The translations under genes and the position numbers were made by a program. Positions 1-8,549 of a stretch of DNA of 64,000 nucleotides are shown one piece after another. Source of the stretch: Bacteroidota bacterium (lineage in GTDB: Bacteria; Bacteroidota; Bacteroidia; Bacteroidales; Prolixibacteraceae); assembly GCA_023251435.1 (NCBI GenBank), contig JAHEYU010000014.1:1-64000 (forward strand). Direction: 5' to 3'. How positions within the stretch are numbered: position 1 is the first letter of the stretch; each line of letters starts with the position of its first letter. The notes under the pieces were generated by a model. It ran no database searches. It was given only the letters and a program-made list of their open reading frames with translations, and was not told the origin of the DNA.

Positions 1-75
1 CTTTCCGAACAGAGAAGTTAAGACCGCCAGCGCCGATGGTACTGCAATTATTGTGGGAGAGTAGGTCGTCGCCAT
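1..75 (+). rRNA. rrf: 5S ribosomal RNA, 3' part
   Basis: The window opens inside a 5S rRNA. The stretch around GAACAGAGAAGTTAAG and the later GTGGGAGAGTAGGTCGTCGC are the conserved 5S core and 3' arm. The 5' part lies outside the window, so this is the tail of an rRNA operon. The exact 3' end is estimated from the terminal stem. Confidence 0.93.
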
Positions 76-82
76 TCTTTTG

Positions 83-117
83 AAACTCCATTCCTTTATT
101 GGGATGGAGTTTTTTTA
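83..117 (+). terminator. Rho-independent terminator of the rRNA operon
   Basis: AAACTCCAT pairs with ATGGAGTTT across a 12-nt loop and is followed by a run of T, directly behind the 5S end. Confidence 0.85.
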
Positions 118-144
118 GCTTAATAAATTGATATGATCACCTAT

Positions 145-786
145 TTATTCTTTCCCAAACATACAGCCAATGGATATACCAATAACCCTGTTTTTCATCT
201 CTTGGGTAGATGAACCTGATGTATCTAAATTAGTTAAGCCATAACCATATTGAAGTCTCATAAGAATGTCATCCATTCTGATACCTGCACCCATGTTTAG
301 ACCAAAATCGTAAACTTTCATATCACCAGATTTCCCAAATTTGATTGGGGATGAAACATTATTTACTCCATATTTAATTTTCCCCGCAATTCCAAAACCA
401 ATATAAGGACCTAAATATATTTGAAATTTATTTGGACCAAAATCAGTATTATAAAGTGCATTAATAGGGATTTCCAAATAGATTGGAGTTATTGTTTCTG
501 TATTCAAAAATGAACCATACTCAAGTTTAGTCCCTTTCCAACTGAGAAATAGTCCTGACTCCAAACATAAAATATCGGATTGTTTGGTAATGTCATATTC
601 AAGAATTCCCCCAATATGAAAAGTTCTGTTTATTGCTTTGTCCACTCTACTTTGACCTCTTAAGTCTTCCATAATCATATCAGAAAGGTTATTTCCAGCA
701 CGTGCTCCAAAATGGAATTGAGCTTTTGCTTGAATTGAGAAAAATAAAATTGGCGTTAAGATTAATCTTATTATTATATTTTTCAT
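145..786 (-). CDS. PorT-like outer membrane beta-barrel protein
   Basis: A 213-residue protein with an N-terminal signal peptide (MKNIIIRL, then a hydrophobic run ending IQAKAQ). Amphipathic beta strands rich in Gly and aromatic residues follow (FHFGARAG, YLGPYIGFGIAG, LQYGYGL), as in the small 8-stranded barrels of Bacteroidota. It should sit in the outer membrane; no specific role can be assigned. The ATG at 786 is chosen because it directly starts the signal peptide; longer readings add a non-signal-like stretch. The gene is AT-rich compared with the housekeeping genes further on and stands alone, facing the rRNA operon end. Confidence 0.7.
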   Translation of the reverse strand: MKNIIIRLILTPILFFSIQAKAQFHFGARAGNNLSDMIMEDLRGQSRVDKAINRTFHIGGILEYDITKQSDILCLESGLFLSWKGTKLEYGSFLNTETITPIYLEIPINALYNTDFGPNKFQIYLGPYIGFGIAGKIKYGVNNVSSPIKFGKSGDMKVYDFGLNMGAGIRMDDILMRLQYGYGLTNLDTSGSSTQEMKNRVIGISIGCMFGKE

Positions 787-1302
787 TAGAATTATAAATG
801 ATTTCAAATTTTGAAATAACAATTATTTGTATTGGCACTTAGGCTGCCCGAATATTTTAATGAATATGAATTCAAGATTAAATTACATAACAAAAGTTAG
901 TGAAAATTTTATAACCATGCAATACCTTATTCGTTATATGTATTTGAAGTATAGCTTGGTAAAATCCTTTGATTCTATTGTTATTTTTTAATTTCCACAT
1001 GAATTAAGAGTGATTCTAATTTTGAATATTTGATATTTAATAGAATTGATTGGATTTTTTCTAATATGAGCAAAAAAATGTTATGTGTTATTTAATCTTA
1101 CTTTTAGTCTTCAATTATATTGGATTTAGTAACTCATTTCATGTAAATACAAGCCTGGATTGAGTTTCAGGGAACTGACTTTACCTTATTCAGAATCTGT
1201 ATAAATTACTATGGAATTGCTGATTTTCCAAACCTTTTGATTCTTCTTTCTGTTATCTTTCTGAAAAACTAAAATCATTGTTTAACTAAAAAGATAACCA
1301 AA
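787..1302. other. Intergenic stretch, no gene seen
   Basis: About 515 bp of AT-rich DNA between the divergent barrel gene and superoxide dismutase. I see no convincing ORF, tRNA or strong hairpin. It must hold the promoters of both flanking genes, but no clean TTTG/TAnnTTTG pair with correct spacing stands out. Confidence 0.5.
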
Positions 1303-1878
1303 ATGAGTTTTACATTACCCGCATTACCTTATGCCACAGATGCTCTTGAACCTTTTATCAGTGCCAGTACACTTGAGTTTCATCATGGCAAACACCATCA
1401 GGCTTACGTTACTAACCTGAACAACCTGATTGCTGGAACTGAATTCGAAAATGCTGATATGGAAACCATCATCAAAAAAGCTGAAGGTGGAATTTTCAAC
1501 AATGGAGCACAGGTTTTTAACCATACATTTTACTTCGAACAATTTTCGGCAACACCTGCAACTGAACCTTCAGGAGCATTAAAGGCTGCAATCGAAACAA
1601 CATTCGGTTCACTCGAGACGTTTAAAGAGGCTTTCAACAAAGCTGCTGTTACTCAGTTCGGTTCCGGCTGGGCCTGGCTGGTTAAAGATGCTGATGGAAA
1701 ACTAAGTATTGTACAGACCAGCAATGCCGGTTGTCCGATTCGCGATGGGTTGACTCCGCTTTTAGCCTGCGACGTTTGGGAACATGCCTATTACCTCGAC
1801 AAACAGAATCTTCGTCCGGCTTACATTACCGATTTATGGAAAATTACCGACTGGAGAGTTGTTGAATCACGGTTTTAG
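1303..1878 (+). CDS. sodB: Iron/manganese superoxide dismutase
   Basis: A 191-residue cytoplasmic enzyme that dismutates superoxide. Family hallmarks are clear: LEFHHGKHHQAYV near residue 26 gives the first metal histidine, NHTFYFEQF the second, and DVWEHAYYLD near residue 157 the Asp/His pair. No signal peptide is present and the length is standard. The AQVFNHTFY/QFGSGWAWL context resembles the Fe-type, but metal use cannot be settled by eye and cambialistic enzymes are common in this phylum. It is followed after 41 bp by a tiny winged-helix gene that may share its transcript. Confidence 0.95.
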   Translation: MSFTLPALPYATDALEPFISASTLEFHHGKHHQAYVTNLNNLIAGTEFENADMETIIKKAEGGIFNNGAQVFNHTFYFEQFSATPATEPSGALKAAIETTFGSLETFKEAFNKAAVTQFGSGWAWLVKDADGKLSIVQTSNAGCPIRDGLTPLLACDVWEHAYYLDKQNLRPAYITDLWKITDWRVVESRF

Positions 1879-1919
1879 TTAGTTTTGACTTTGTACTTTA
1901 AACTTTTAAACTTGAAAAT

Positions 1920-2096
1920 ATGAGCGTAGAAAAAGTATTGGCAGTAATGTCTGCTTCAGACAAACCATTAACCGCAGGCAAAATTGCTGAATTAGCAGGG
2001 TTGGATAAAAAAGTGGTTGAAAAAGCCATGAATGAATTGAAAAAACAGGATAAAATTGTTTCTCCTATCCGTTGTGCATGGGAAGTTAAAAAGTAG
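1920..2096 (+). CDS. Small winged-helix DNA-binding-like protein (58 aa)
   Basis: A short frame from ATG to TAG encoding 58 residues, beginning MSVEKVLAVM and ending WEVKK. The pattern KPLTAGKIAELAGLDKKVVE then AMNELKKQDKIV is a helix-turn-helix followed by a recognition-type helix and a beta wing, as in minimal winged-helix folds that sense or bind DNA. It has no other domain. It lies 41 bp after sodB and is followed by a strong terminator, so both may be one transcript. Target and function are unknown. Confidence 0.75.
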   Translation: MSVEKVLAVMSASDKPLTAGKIAELAGLDKKVVEKAMNELKKQDKIVSPIRCAWEVKK

Positions 2097-2117
2097 TCCT
2101 GAAAAAAAATCTGAATG

Positions 2118-2148
2118 AGCCGCTGGTTTACCAATCAGCGGCTTTTTT
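2118..2148 (+). terminator. Rho-independent terminator after sodB unit
   Basis: AGCCGCTG and CAGCGGCT form an 8-bp stem with a 9-10-nt loop followed by a T-rich tail. Confidence 0.85.
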
Positions 2149-2203
2149 ATTTTCATACAATTCCAGACAGGTATGTTCAGTGTTAGTAATGTGCTATTTG
2201 TAG

Positions 2204-2235
2204 TTTGCTTGTGCTTGTCTAAATAAATAACTTCG
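2204..2235 (+). promoter_or_regulatory. Candidate Bacteroidota promoter for the GH5 gene
   Basis: TTTG at 2204-2207 and TAACTTCG at 2228-2235 are separated by 20 nt and match the TTTG/TAnnTTTG consensus at all but one position. The start codon at 2264 follows after about 25 nt. Confidence 0.5.
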
Positions 2236-2263
2236 CAGGACCAACCTACTAAATCTTATTCGT

Positions 2264-3625
2264 ATGGCATCACTTTCAAAACTTACACTATTCTTTACAT
2301 TGATCTTTCCTTTGTGGTCATCCGCACAGTTTGTAACTGTTAGTGGAAACAAATTTCTGGTCGATGGTAAGGAGATTATCATGAATGGGGCTAATACTCC
2401 CTGGAACAAATGGAACGACTTTGGCGGAAATTACATTAGCTCCTGGTGGGATGCCGAATTCCAGAAGATAAAAGCAGCCGGAGGAAATTCCACCCGGATT
2501 TGGATTAGTTGCAACGGTGAGGTCGGATTGTTGATTTCAAGTGATGGAACCTTGACCGGAGCAACTGCCGCTTTCTGGTCGAATCTGGACGACATGTTCC
2601 GGCTGGCTCAGAAAAATAAAATCTACATAAAAGCTACCCTCATTTCGTTTGATCATTTCAAAAACAGCCATTCCAATTACCAGCGCTGGCGAAACATGGT
2701 TCTCAGCGACGAAAAAGTAACTTCATTTGTTGACAATTATGTCGCTCCATTTACGAACCGGTATAAAGACAATCCTTATTTATGGGCCATTGATGTTTGC
2801 AACGAGATTGAATGGGTCAATCAGGATGCAGCTATGGGAAATATTGCATGGAACCGGCTACAATACTTAGTTGCACGAGTTGCTTCGGCTGTGCACGATA
2901 ACAGTAAAGTACTCGTTACGCTTGGAAGTGCTGCCATCAAATGGAACAGCGATAAATTTGAAGGTAATTTCTGGAGCGATGCTAAACTGAAAGCCCAGTA
3001 CAACAAAGACAACGCGAAACTCGATTTTTATTCTCCTCATTTTTATGGATGGGTGGTAAAATGGTTCGGGAATTTCGCGCTGAATAAAACTCCGTCTGAT
3101 TATGGAATTAACGACCGTCCCTGCGTGATTGGCGAAAATCCGGCCAAAGGTGTGTTTAACGATGGGGCGAGCCCGACGCTTGAAGTTACGGCTGCTCAAA
3201 TGTTTTTGGGTGCTTACAACAAGGGTTGGAAGGGTCTGATGCCCTGGACTTCGAATGGGGTGGACTCAAATGGAAATCTAAAAGAATTTGAAAGTGGCTT
3301 GCAGGCTTTTAAAATTGCTCATCCCGAGTTGGTTGACCCAAGTTATACGACTGGAATGCTTCCTGACATCAAGCAAAATAATGGTGAGTCTATCTTCGAA
3401 AATATTTCCCTAAATCCTTCCAGATCAGGTAATTTTAATATTTTATTATCAGAATATCAGGACGTTATTCTTCAACTTATTGACAGTAAAGGTTCGCTGA
3501 TTTTCAGAAAAAATGCGGGAGGTCGGGAAATAAACTTTTCTTCGAATACACTAACCAAAGGAACATATATTCTCTCAGCAACAAAAGCTGGTTACATTGA
3601 AAGCCGGAAATTAGTTCTGAACTAA
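2264..3625 (+). CDS. Secreted GH5-type glycoside hydrolase with T9SS sorting domain
   Basis: A 453-residue protein. Residues 1-22 are a signal peptide ending SSAQ. The TIM-barrel follows (GKEIIMNGANTPW, GGNSTRIWIS), with the acid/base pair Asn180-Glu181 in DVCNEIEW and the likely nucleophile Glu291 in VIGENPAKG, the two-glutamate layout of clan GH-A family 5. Mannan- or glucan-type activity is likely, but the subfamily cannot be fixed by eye. From about residue 375 a type IX secretion C-terminal domain follows (ISLNPSRSGNF ... GTYILSATKAG ... SRKLVLN), which directs export through the outer membrane and often surface attachment. Next comes an M28 peptidase gene, same strand. Confidence 0.82.
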   Translation: MASLSKLTLFFTLIFPLWSSAQFVTVSGNKFLVDGKEIIMNGANTPWNKWNDFGGNYISSWWDAEFQKIKAAGGNSTRIWISCNGEVGLLISSDGTLTGATAAFWSNLDDMFRLAQKNKIYIKATLISFDHFKNSHSNYQRWRNMVLSDEKVTSFVDNYVAPFTNRYKDNPYLWAIDVCNEIEWVNQDAAMGNIAWNRLQYLVARVASAVHDNSKVLVTLGSAAIKWNSDKFEGNFWSDAKLKAQYNKDNAKLDFYSPHFYGWVVKWFGNFALNKTPSDYGINDRPCVIGENPAKGVFNDGASPTLEVTAAQMFLGAYNKGWKGLMPWTSNGVDSNGNLKEFESGLQAFKIAHPELVDPSYTTGMLPDIKQNNGESIFENISLNPSRSGNFNILLSEYQDVILQLIDSKGSLIFRKNAGGREINFSSNTLTKGTYILSATKAGYIESRKLVLN

Positions 3626-3694
3626 AGGTTGAATTTTATGCTTTATTCGTTTACTTTAAATCCAGATTTTAAGTCAAACGAATACGGACAGTCT

Positions 3695-5326
3695 ATGAAA
3701 AACCTTTTGATTTTGCTCGCCGGTATCTTTCTGGCTTCTTGCTCTTTGGTAAAAACCAAGTCGGGCGATGTTGCCATTCAGTATAAAAACATCGAAAAGC
3801 ACATTGCTGAATTATCCTCCGACAAGTATCAGGGACGGATGCCCATGTCGTCAACCGAGCAAATTACAGTTGATTACATTGCCGGGCAAATGAAGGAAAT
3901 TGGGCTGGAACCGGCCAATGAGGAAAGCTATTTTCAGGAAGTTCCATTGCTGGCCGTGTCATCCGTGATTTCGAATACGCTCGATTTTGAAACTCCGGAA
4001 GGCATTCTTAAACTAGACAAAATGGTTGATTATGTGACTTTTTCGCGAAAGATAGAGGCAGAACAGTCGCTCGACCAGTCGGAACTGGTGTTTGCCGGAT
4101 TTGGCATTACTGCTCCTGAATTTGGTCGCGACGATTTTCAGGGAATGGAACTGACGGGCAAAACCATACTTGTATTTGTGAACGATCCTGGCTACGGAAC
4201 GACTGACACCTATTTCAAGGGGAATACGATGACGTATTACGGGCGTTGGACCTATAAATTTGAAGAAGCTGCCCGTCGCGGGGCCAAGGGGTGCCTGATT
4301 ATTCACGAAACCGGTCCGGCTGGTTATCCGTGGAAAGTGGTTGCCAATAATGGCGAAACAACCAAACTATACCTGAAGCCTGAAAACGGATACAACGATC
4401 GTTGTGCGTTTGAAGGCTGGATTTCGAAAACAGCAGCAGAAAAGTTGTTTGCTTCTTGCGGGATGACTTTTGACGAAGCAAAAAAGCAGGCCGTTCAAAA
4501 GGATTTTAAGCCATTTGTCTTGCAGGTAAAAGTTTCAGGCTGGATGAAAAGCAGTTTCGAAACCAATACTTCGCGCAATGTTTGCGGACTTATTCGGGGA
4601 AGCAAACAACCCGATGAAGTGGTGGTTTACACCGCACATTGGGATCATCTGGGTGTGGGCTCGGTAATTAACAACGACAGCATTTACAATGGTGCAACAG
4701 ACAATGCCAGTGCCGTTTCGTGGATGCTCGAAATAGCCCGTGGCTTTAAAAACGGACCGGCACCCGAACGTTCTGTTTTGTTCCTTTCTATTACCGGAGA
4801 GGAGTCTGGCCTGTTGGGATCCAGCTATTATGCAGAACATCCCTACTTCCCAATGAATAAAACGGTAGCCTGTATCAATACTGATGTGCTTTTATTTTTA
4901 GGAAAGTATAAAGACGTGACGATTACTGGGTATGGTCAATCGGAACTGGATGAATGGGTTAAAGCTGAAGCCGAAAAGCGGGGAAGATATATCGCTCCTG
5001 ATCCCAATCCTGATAACGGGATGTATTTCAGAAGTGACCAATTTCCGTTTGTAAAACTAGGCGTACCGGCTATTTTTGCCAAAGGATATATTGATGCCGA
5101 AAAACACGGCAAGGAAGAAACGCTCCGGATTTTGGACAACTACTGGAAAACCGTTTACCACACTCCTCACGATGAATATAAACCTGAACGCGATGATTTA
5201 GAAGGAGTTGTTCAGGATGCCAAATTGCTTTATCAGGTGGGACTCAACCTGGCCAACTCCACTCAATGGCCGGGTTGGAACGAAGGTTCGGAGTTTAAAT
5301 CGATAAGAGAAAAGTCGCGGAAATAG
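3695..5326 (+). CDS. M28-family zinc aminopeptidase, lipoprotein
   Basis: A 543-residue exported peptidase. The start at 3695 is chosen because MKNLLILLAGIFLASC is a lipoprotein signal with a lipobox Cys; an upstream in-frame ATG at 3629 adds 22 residues with no function. The middle part (SELVFAGFGI ... GRDDFQGM ... GAKGCLIIHE) is a protease-associated insert. The M28 core has His315-x-Asp317 in HWDHLG, the bridging Asp in NGATDNASA, the catalytic and ligand Glu pair in TGEESGLLGSSYY, and a further Asp in CINTDVLLF. It should cleave N-terminal residues from peptides in the periplasm or at the cell surface. Confidence 0.88.
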   Translation: MKNLLILLAGIFLASCSLVKTKSGDVAIQYKNIEKHIAELSSDKYQGRMPMSSTEQITVDYIAGQMKEIGLEPANEESYFQEVPLLAVSSVISNTLDFETPEGILKLDKMVDYVTFSRKIEAEQSLDQSELVFAGFGITAPEFGRDDFQGMELTGKTILVFVNDPGYGTTDTYFKGNTMTYYGRWTYKFEEAARRGAKGCLIIHETGPAGYPWKVVANNGETTKLYLKPENGYNDRCAFEGWISKTAAEKLFASCGMTFDEAKKQAVQKDFKPFVLQVKVSGWMKSSFETNTSRNVCGLIRGSKQPDEVVVYTAHWDHLGVGSVINNDSIYNGATDNASAVSWMLEIARGFKNGPAPERSVLFLSITGEESGLLGSSYYAEHPYFPMNKTVACINTDVLLFLGKYKDVTITGYGQSELDEWVKAEAEKRGRYIAPDPNPDNGMYFRSDQFPFVKLGVPAIFAKGYIDAEKHGKEETLRILDNYWKTVYHTPHDEYKPERDDLEGVVQDAKLLYQVGLNLANSTQWPGWNEGSEFKSIREKSRK

Positions 5327-5331
5327 TCATA

Positions 5332-6561
5332 CTATTTTGTAACGCATTCCAGCGAAAAAGGACACTCCTTTACATCTATTTCTTTGATCAAATTAGGTAA
5401 TTTGGAATTGATTATCAGTAATTTGGAATTTACTTTCAGTATTTCATATTTCTTCATTAATAACTCTTGGATGATATATGCTCGACCATTATAAAGAGAG
5501 AGACCACTTAATTCTTTCTCATTTTCTGGTGTTTTAGTGAGTATTGGGATTTCATCATCTTTTAATAAACTATTTCCAGAAATTAGATCAATTGCGAATA
5601 ATTCTTTTTTGTCATTTTCAAGCAATAAGTCAAGCTGTGCATAAAAGGGCTTAAATGAATTGTACTCTGTACTATTAATATGGATCTTGTAACTTACAAT
5701 AAGAAGTTTGTTTTCAGATAGATACTTGTCGAAAGCATGAACGCGTTCATCTAAAATTATCCTTCTTTCAGAGAAAATATAGAAGTAAATAAGATCTTCA
5801 AGGCTTTTCCCATCTTCACTACTTTGAGGATGAAAATTATATTTCTTATCTGAAATCAAATCCATTAGTTTTAAGCCATCCCAGAATTCAGGTTCATCGA
5901 TTAATTTATTTCGTTGAATATTTATCAGATTAGGGGTTTCTTGGAAAAATTCAATTGGTAACCATTCTTCGTTGTACTTTCCTTTTGTAACATTAAACCA
6001 CTGAACTTTAGCTTTGGTCTTTGAAATCAATTTCTCACAATGCCCATGTTCTTTATTTATCCACTCGTATTGATTTTCATTGTTAAATTCCTTGATGATA
6101 AAAGAGGAAGATACAAACCTATCATTCATTCGATTATTTGACCCTAGAATTTTTTTATATCGCTCAATTAATGTAGTTCGTAAGAACACCTTCTTCATAA
6201 GATTTGATTTCTCTGAACTAATGCTTGTTGATAGTTCACTCGGAAATTTTATAAGTACATCAGATTTAAACCAAGCTTCCTCAAATTTGCCAAGAATGGA
6301 GTCGTACCAAGAACATAGATATTTCTCTTCTAAATATTGTTTTTCAAGGACTTCAAGGGATGTGGTAGCAACTTCCTGTTTCTTTTGTATGCTTTTTACA
6401 CATTCCTTTATTAGCATCAACGGATAATTATCACTGCTACAACTAATCGTAGTTCCAATATAGATAGGTTTGTCTCCGGTTTTATTTCCTTCTTTAAAAT
6501 AAGGATGATTCTTTATGGCAACTAGTTGCCCAATTTTGAATGTGAATTTGAAGTCGCTCAT
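5332..6561 (-). CDS. Unrecognised 409-aa protein next to the reverse transcriptase
   Basis: I do not recognise a family. No signal peptide or membrane segment is seen. The N-terminus (FKIGQLVAIKNHPYFKEG ... PIYIGTTIS) and a second segment (KAKVQWFNVTKGKYNEEWLP) look like small SH3/KOW-type barrels. The C-terminal third has helices, then AQLDLLLENDKKELFAIDLIS, then LSLYNGRAYIIQELLMKKY. That order weakly recalls the PD-(D/E)XK fold, but the usual Glu-x-Lys is replaced, so it would be inactive or unrelated. The gene is AT-rich and diverges from the RT; the RT-side promoter overlaps its 5' end. It may be a partner or a separate passenger of the same island. Confidence 0.6.
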   Translation of the reverse strand: MSDFKFTFKIGQLVAIKNHPYFKEGNKTGDKPIYIGTTISCSSDNYPLMLIKECVKSIQKKQEVATTSLEVLEKQYLEEKYLCSWYDSILGKFEEAWFKSDVLIKFPSELSTSISSEKSNLMKKVFLRTTLIERYKKILGSNNRMNDRFVSSSFIIKEFNNENQYEWINKEHGHCEKLISKTKAKVQWFNVTKGKYNEEWLPIEFFQETPNLINIQRNKLIDEPEFWDGLKLMDLISDKKYNFHPQSSEDGKSLEDLIYFYIFSERRIILDERVHAFDKYLSENKLLIVSYKIHINSTEYNSFKPFYAQLDLLLENDKKELFAIDLISGNSLLKDDEIPILTKTPENEKELSGLSLYNGRAYIIQELLMKKYEILKVNSKLLIINSKLPNLIKEIDVKECPFSLECVTK

Positions 6562-6577
6562 GAGTTAAATAAATTTG
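6547..6577 (+). promoter_or_regulatory. Consensus promoter for the structured RNA and RT
   Basis: TTTG at 6547-6550 and TAAATTTG at 6570-6577 lie 19 nt apart, an exact match to the Bacteroidota TTTG/TAnnTTTG promoter. Transcription would begin near 6584, just before the left arm of the long inverted repeat, and run into the RT gene. The promoter overlaps the first codons of the divergent gene. Confidence 0.65.
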
Positions 6578-6583
6578 ACTAAT

Positions 6584-6992
6584 TTAATAATAAATATTAG
6601 CTTAGCGATGTTTCCGAAACCAAAGATCAGAAGTTTGTCTTTGTAGTACCATTGTGTGCAGCTTAATCGCTGCTCCAACTATTATTCATAGGAATAATAG
6701 GATTGTTAGATACGAAATTTAATTGTATTCTTAAACGTTTAAGAACACATTTAAATTTATCGCTATCTAGGAGTTTAGATATGGCATTTGCTATTAAGCT
6801 GACGATAATGGATAGAATCATTGGATCATTCGTTATTAGTTGTATTATGAAACAGATTGTTGGTATCAATAAACTTTCCTGTAAAGTAACAAGTAGGTGG
6901 AATTCATGTAAATGGATTGCGGTACAGCTGAAAAGCGTAAAACAAACTTCGCTAACGAAACCACCGTTTGGTTTCGGAAACTTTTTATTCTC
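6584..6992 (+). ncRNA. Structured RNA upstream of the reverse transcriptase (putative template RNA)
   Basis: Nested complementary arms define the element. GTTTCCGAAACCAAA (6610-6624) is perfectly complementary to 6967-6981; GAAGTTTGT (6630-6638) to 6942-6950; GTACC (6646-6650) to GGTAC (6921-6925). Inside are local hairpins: GCAGC/GCTGC at 6658-6673, CTATTATT/AATAATAG at 6679-6700, and a long one at 6707-6769 with about 28 paired bases centred on a perfect 18-bp palindrome at 6728-6745. The right arm ends 12 nt before the RT start codon. This layout fits RNAs that serve as templates for defence RTs. Boundaries are inferred. A protein-coding reading of the same stretch is also possible (see findings). 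Confidence 0.6.
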
Positions 6993-8549
6993 ATGAAAAA
7001 AAAAGATTGGTTTAAGCCAAGAGGCTATTTACACGTTGACACAAAAATAAACTTTGATGAAAGACAAGATGTTGTTCTTAGAATCAGCAACCCAAAATAT
7101 GTGGCTAATCATGCCTTTTTACCACTACTTTATAAAACGATAAGTGAACGTCGATATAAGAAGGTTGGTAAAACGATTGAAGGCAAACAAATCCGTTCTC
7201 ACTCAGAAGACGGAAAATCGACGAGAAAAATAAGACCCATCCATTACGCTAGTCATCTAGATTCGCAAATCTATTCTTTTTACAATCACAAAATAATTAG
7301 TCCGAATTATGAAGGGCTTTTAAATCAGACACTTGGTCTATCAAATTGTGTATCCGCCTATAGAAGGATAGAGGCAGCAGATGGTTTAAGAAATAAATGT
7401 AACATCCATTTTGCTTTGGATGCAATAGAGGAAATTAAAAGGAGGCAGGAATGTACTGCTATAGCCTTGGATATTAAGAGTTTTTTCAGCACACTGGATC
7501 ATACGATTTTATTGGAGAGGTGGAAGCAGGTTTTGGCAGTTGAATATTTACCTGATGACCATTTTAATCTATATAAATCTATCACAAAATTCCGTTATGT
7601 CAATCTTGATGATTTTAAAACAGTAAGAAATCGATTTGATGAACGAGAAATTGCCTCATTTCTAAAGAAAGGAGTTCAGGCATTTTTTGCATCAATGGAA
7701 CAATTTAGGGAAAGAATTCAGGCAAAAGAGTTTATTATTCGAAAGAACCAATTCAAGAGAAAAGAAGGGATTAATAAGCATCCGATTGGGATACCACAAG
7801 GTTTGCCATTAAGTGCCTTATTAGCAAATTTATATTTATACCAATTTGATTTGGAAATATTTAATGAGTTGTGTGTCAAGAATGGTGTATTTTATAGAAG
7901 ATACTCAGATGACATCGTTTTAATCTGTAATAATGAACAACGTGAATTTGTTGAAGGATTTGTAAAGGATCTAATTTGTGGAGACCAAGTTAAACTAAAA
8001 CTATCAGAGCAAAAGACTGAAAGAATCGTTTTCAAAGAAATTGAACTAAATGGTCGTAAACGATTACAATCTTTTTCATTGAATCTAAACGGAGAAGAAA
8101 AATTTAATATCCCATTTTCCTATCTTGGATTTGAGTTTTACGGCTATCAAACATTGATTAAACCTAGCAAAATATCAAATTTTTATAGACGGATGAAAAG
8201 GGCTGTTCGCCGTCAGCATCTAAAGGCAGAAAATGCAATTAAAAGAAATCTGGATTCAAGAAAGGTAATATACAAACGAAGACTTTATCGACTTTTTACT
8301 TATAAGGGAACTAAGAAAAGAAAATTGCCTGAACGAACAAAATACATATTGACTAAGGATCATTTAGGATATTGGATTAGAAAACCCATACCAATTCAAA
8401 GAAAACATCGCGGAAATGCTATTCGTTATGCAAATACTGCTGCAGAATTAATGAATGCACCAGAAATTAATAAACAATACAGAAATCATTTTCGGATATT
8501 GCAAGAGACAATAAAACGATACAATTTTAATAATTGTAAAAAGGATTGA
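6993..8549 (+). CDS. Reverse transcriptase, DRT/UG-class (DRT2-like?)
   Basis: A 518-residue RT starting MKKKDWFKPRGYLH; an ATG at 6912 is in frame but lies inside the structured RNA. Seen motifs: first catalytic Asp160 in LDIKSFFSTLDH, the template-grip motif GIPQGLPLSALLANLYL from residue 266, the active site Tyr304-Ser-Asp-Asp307 in RRYSDDIVLIC, and the thumb-proximal FSYLGFEFYG. An insert of about 70 residues sits between fingers and palm, and a basic C-terminal region follows (MKRAVRRQHLK, YKRRLYRLF). The retron NAxxH and VTG motifs are not found, nor a group II intron maturase domain. From memory, the N-terminal KPRGYLH and RPIHYASHLDSQIYS resemble UG2/DRT2 antiviral RTs; this was not computed. 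AT-rich with AGA/ATA codons, suggesting transfer. Confidence 0.82.
   Translation: MKKKDWFKPRGYLHVDTKINFDERQDVVLRISNPKYVANHAFLPLLYKTISERRYKKVGKTIEGKQIRSHSEDGKSTRKIRPIHYASHLDSQIYSFYNHKIISPNYEGLLNQTLGLSNCVSAYRRIEAADGLRNKCNIHFALDAIEEIKRRQECTAIALDIKSFFSTLDHTILLERWKQVLAVEYLPDDHFNLYKSITKFRYVNLDDFKTVRNRFDEREIASFLKKGVQAFFASMEQFRERIQAKEFIIRKNQFKRKEGINKHPIGIPQGLPLSALLANLYLYQFDLEIFNELCVKNGVFYRRYSDDIVLICNNEQREFVEGFVKDLICGDQVKLKLSEQKTERIVFKEIELNGRKRLQSFSLNLNGEEKFNIPFSYLGFEFYGYQTLIKPSKISNFYRRMKRAVRRQHLKAENAIKRNLDSRKVIYKRRLYRLFTYKGTKKRKLPERTKYILTKDHLGYWIRKPIPIQRKHRGNAIRYANTAAELMNAPEINKQYRNHFRILQETIKRYNFNNCKKD

Noticed and set aside
6663..6869. Minus-strand 68-aa frame in the structured RNA
   Set aside because: It mirrors the plus-strand frame because the region is palindromic; no start site or family is visible.
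6584..8549. A classical retron (msr-msd plus retron RT)
   Set aside because: The inverted arms and long hairpin fit, but the RT shows neither the NAxxH nor the VTG motif I would expect from retron RTs, so the narrower name is not supported. It remains an alternative.
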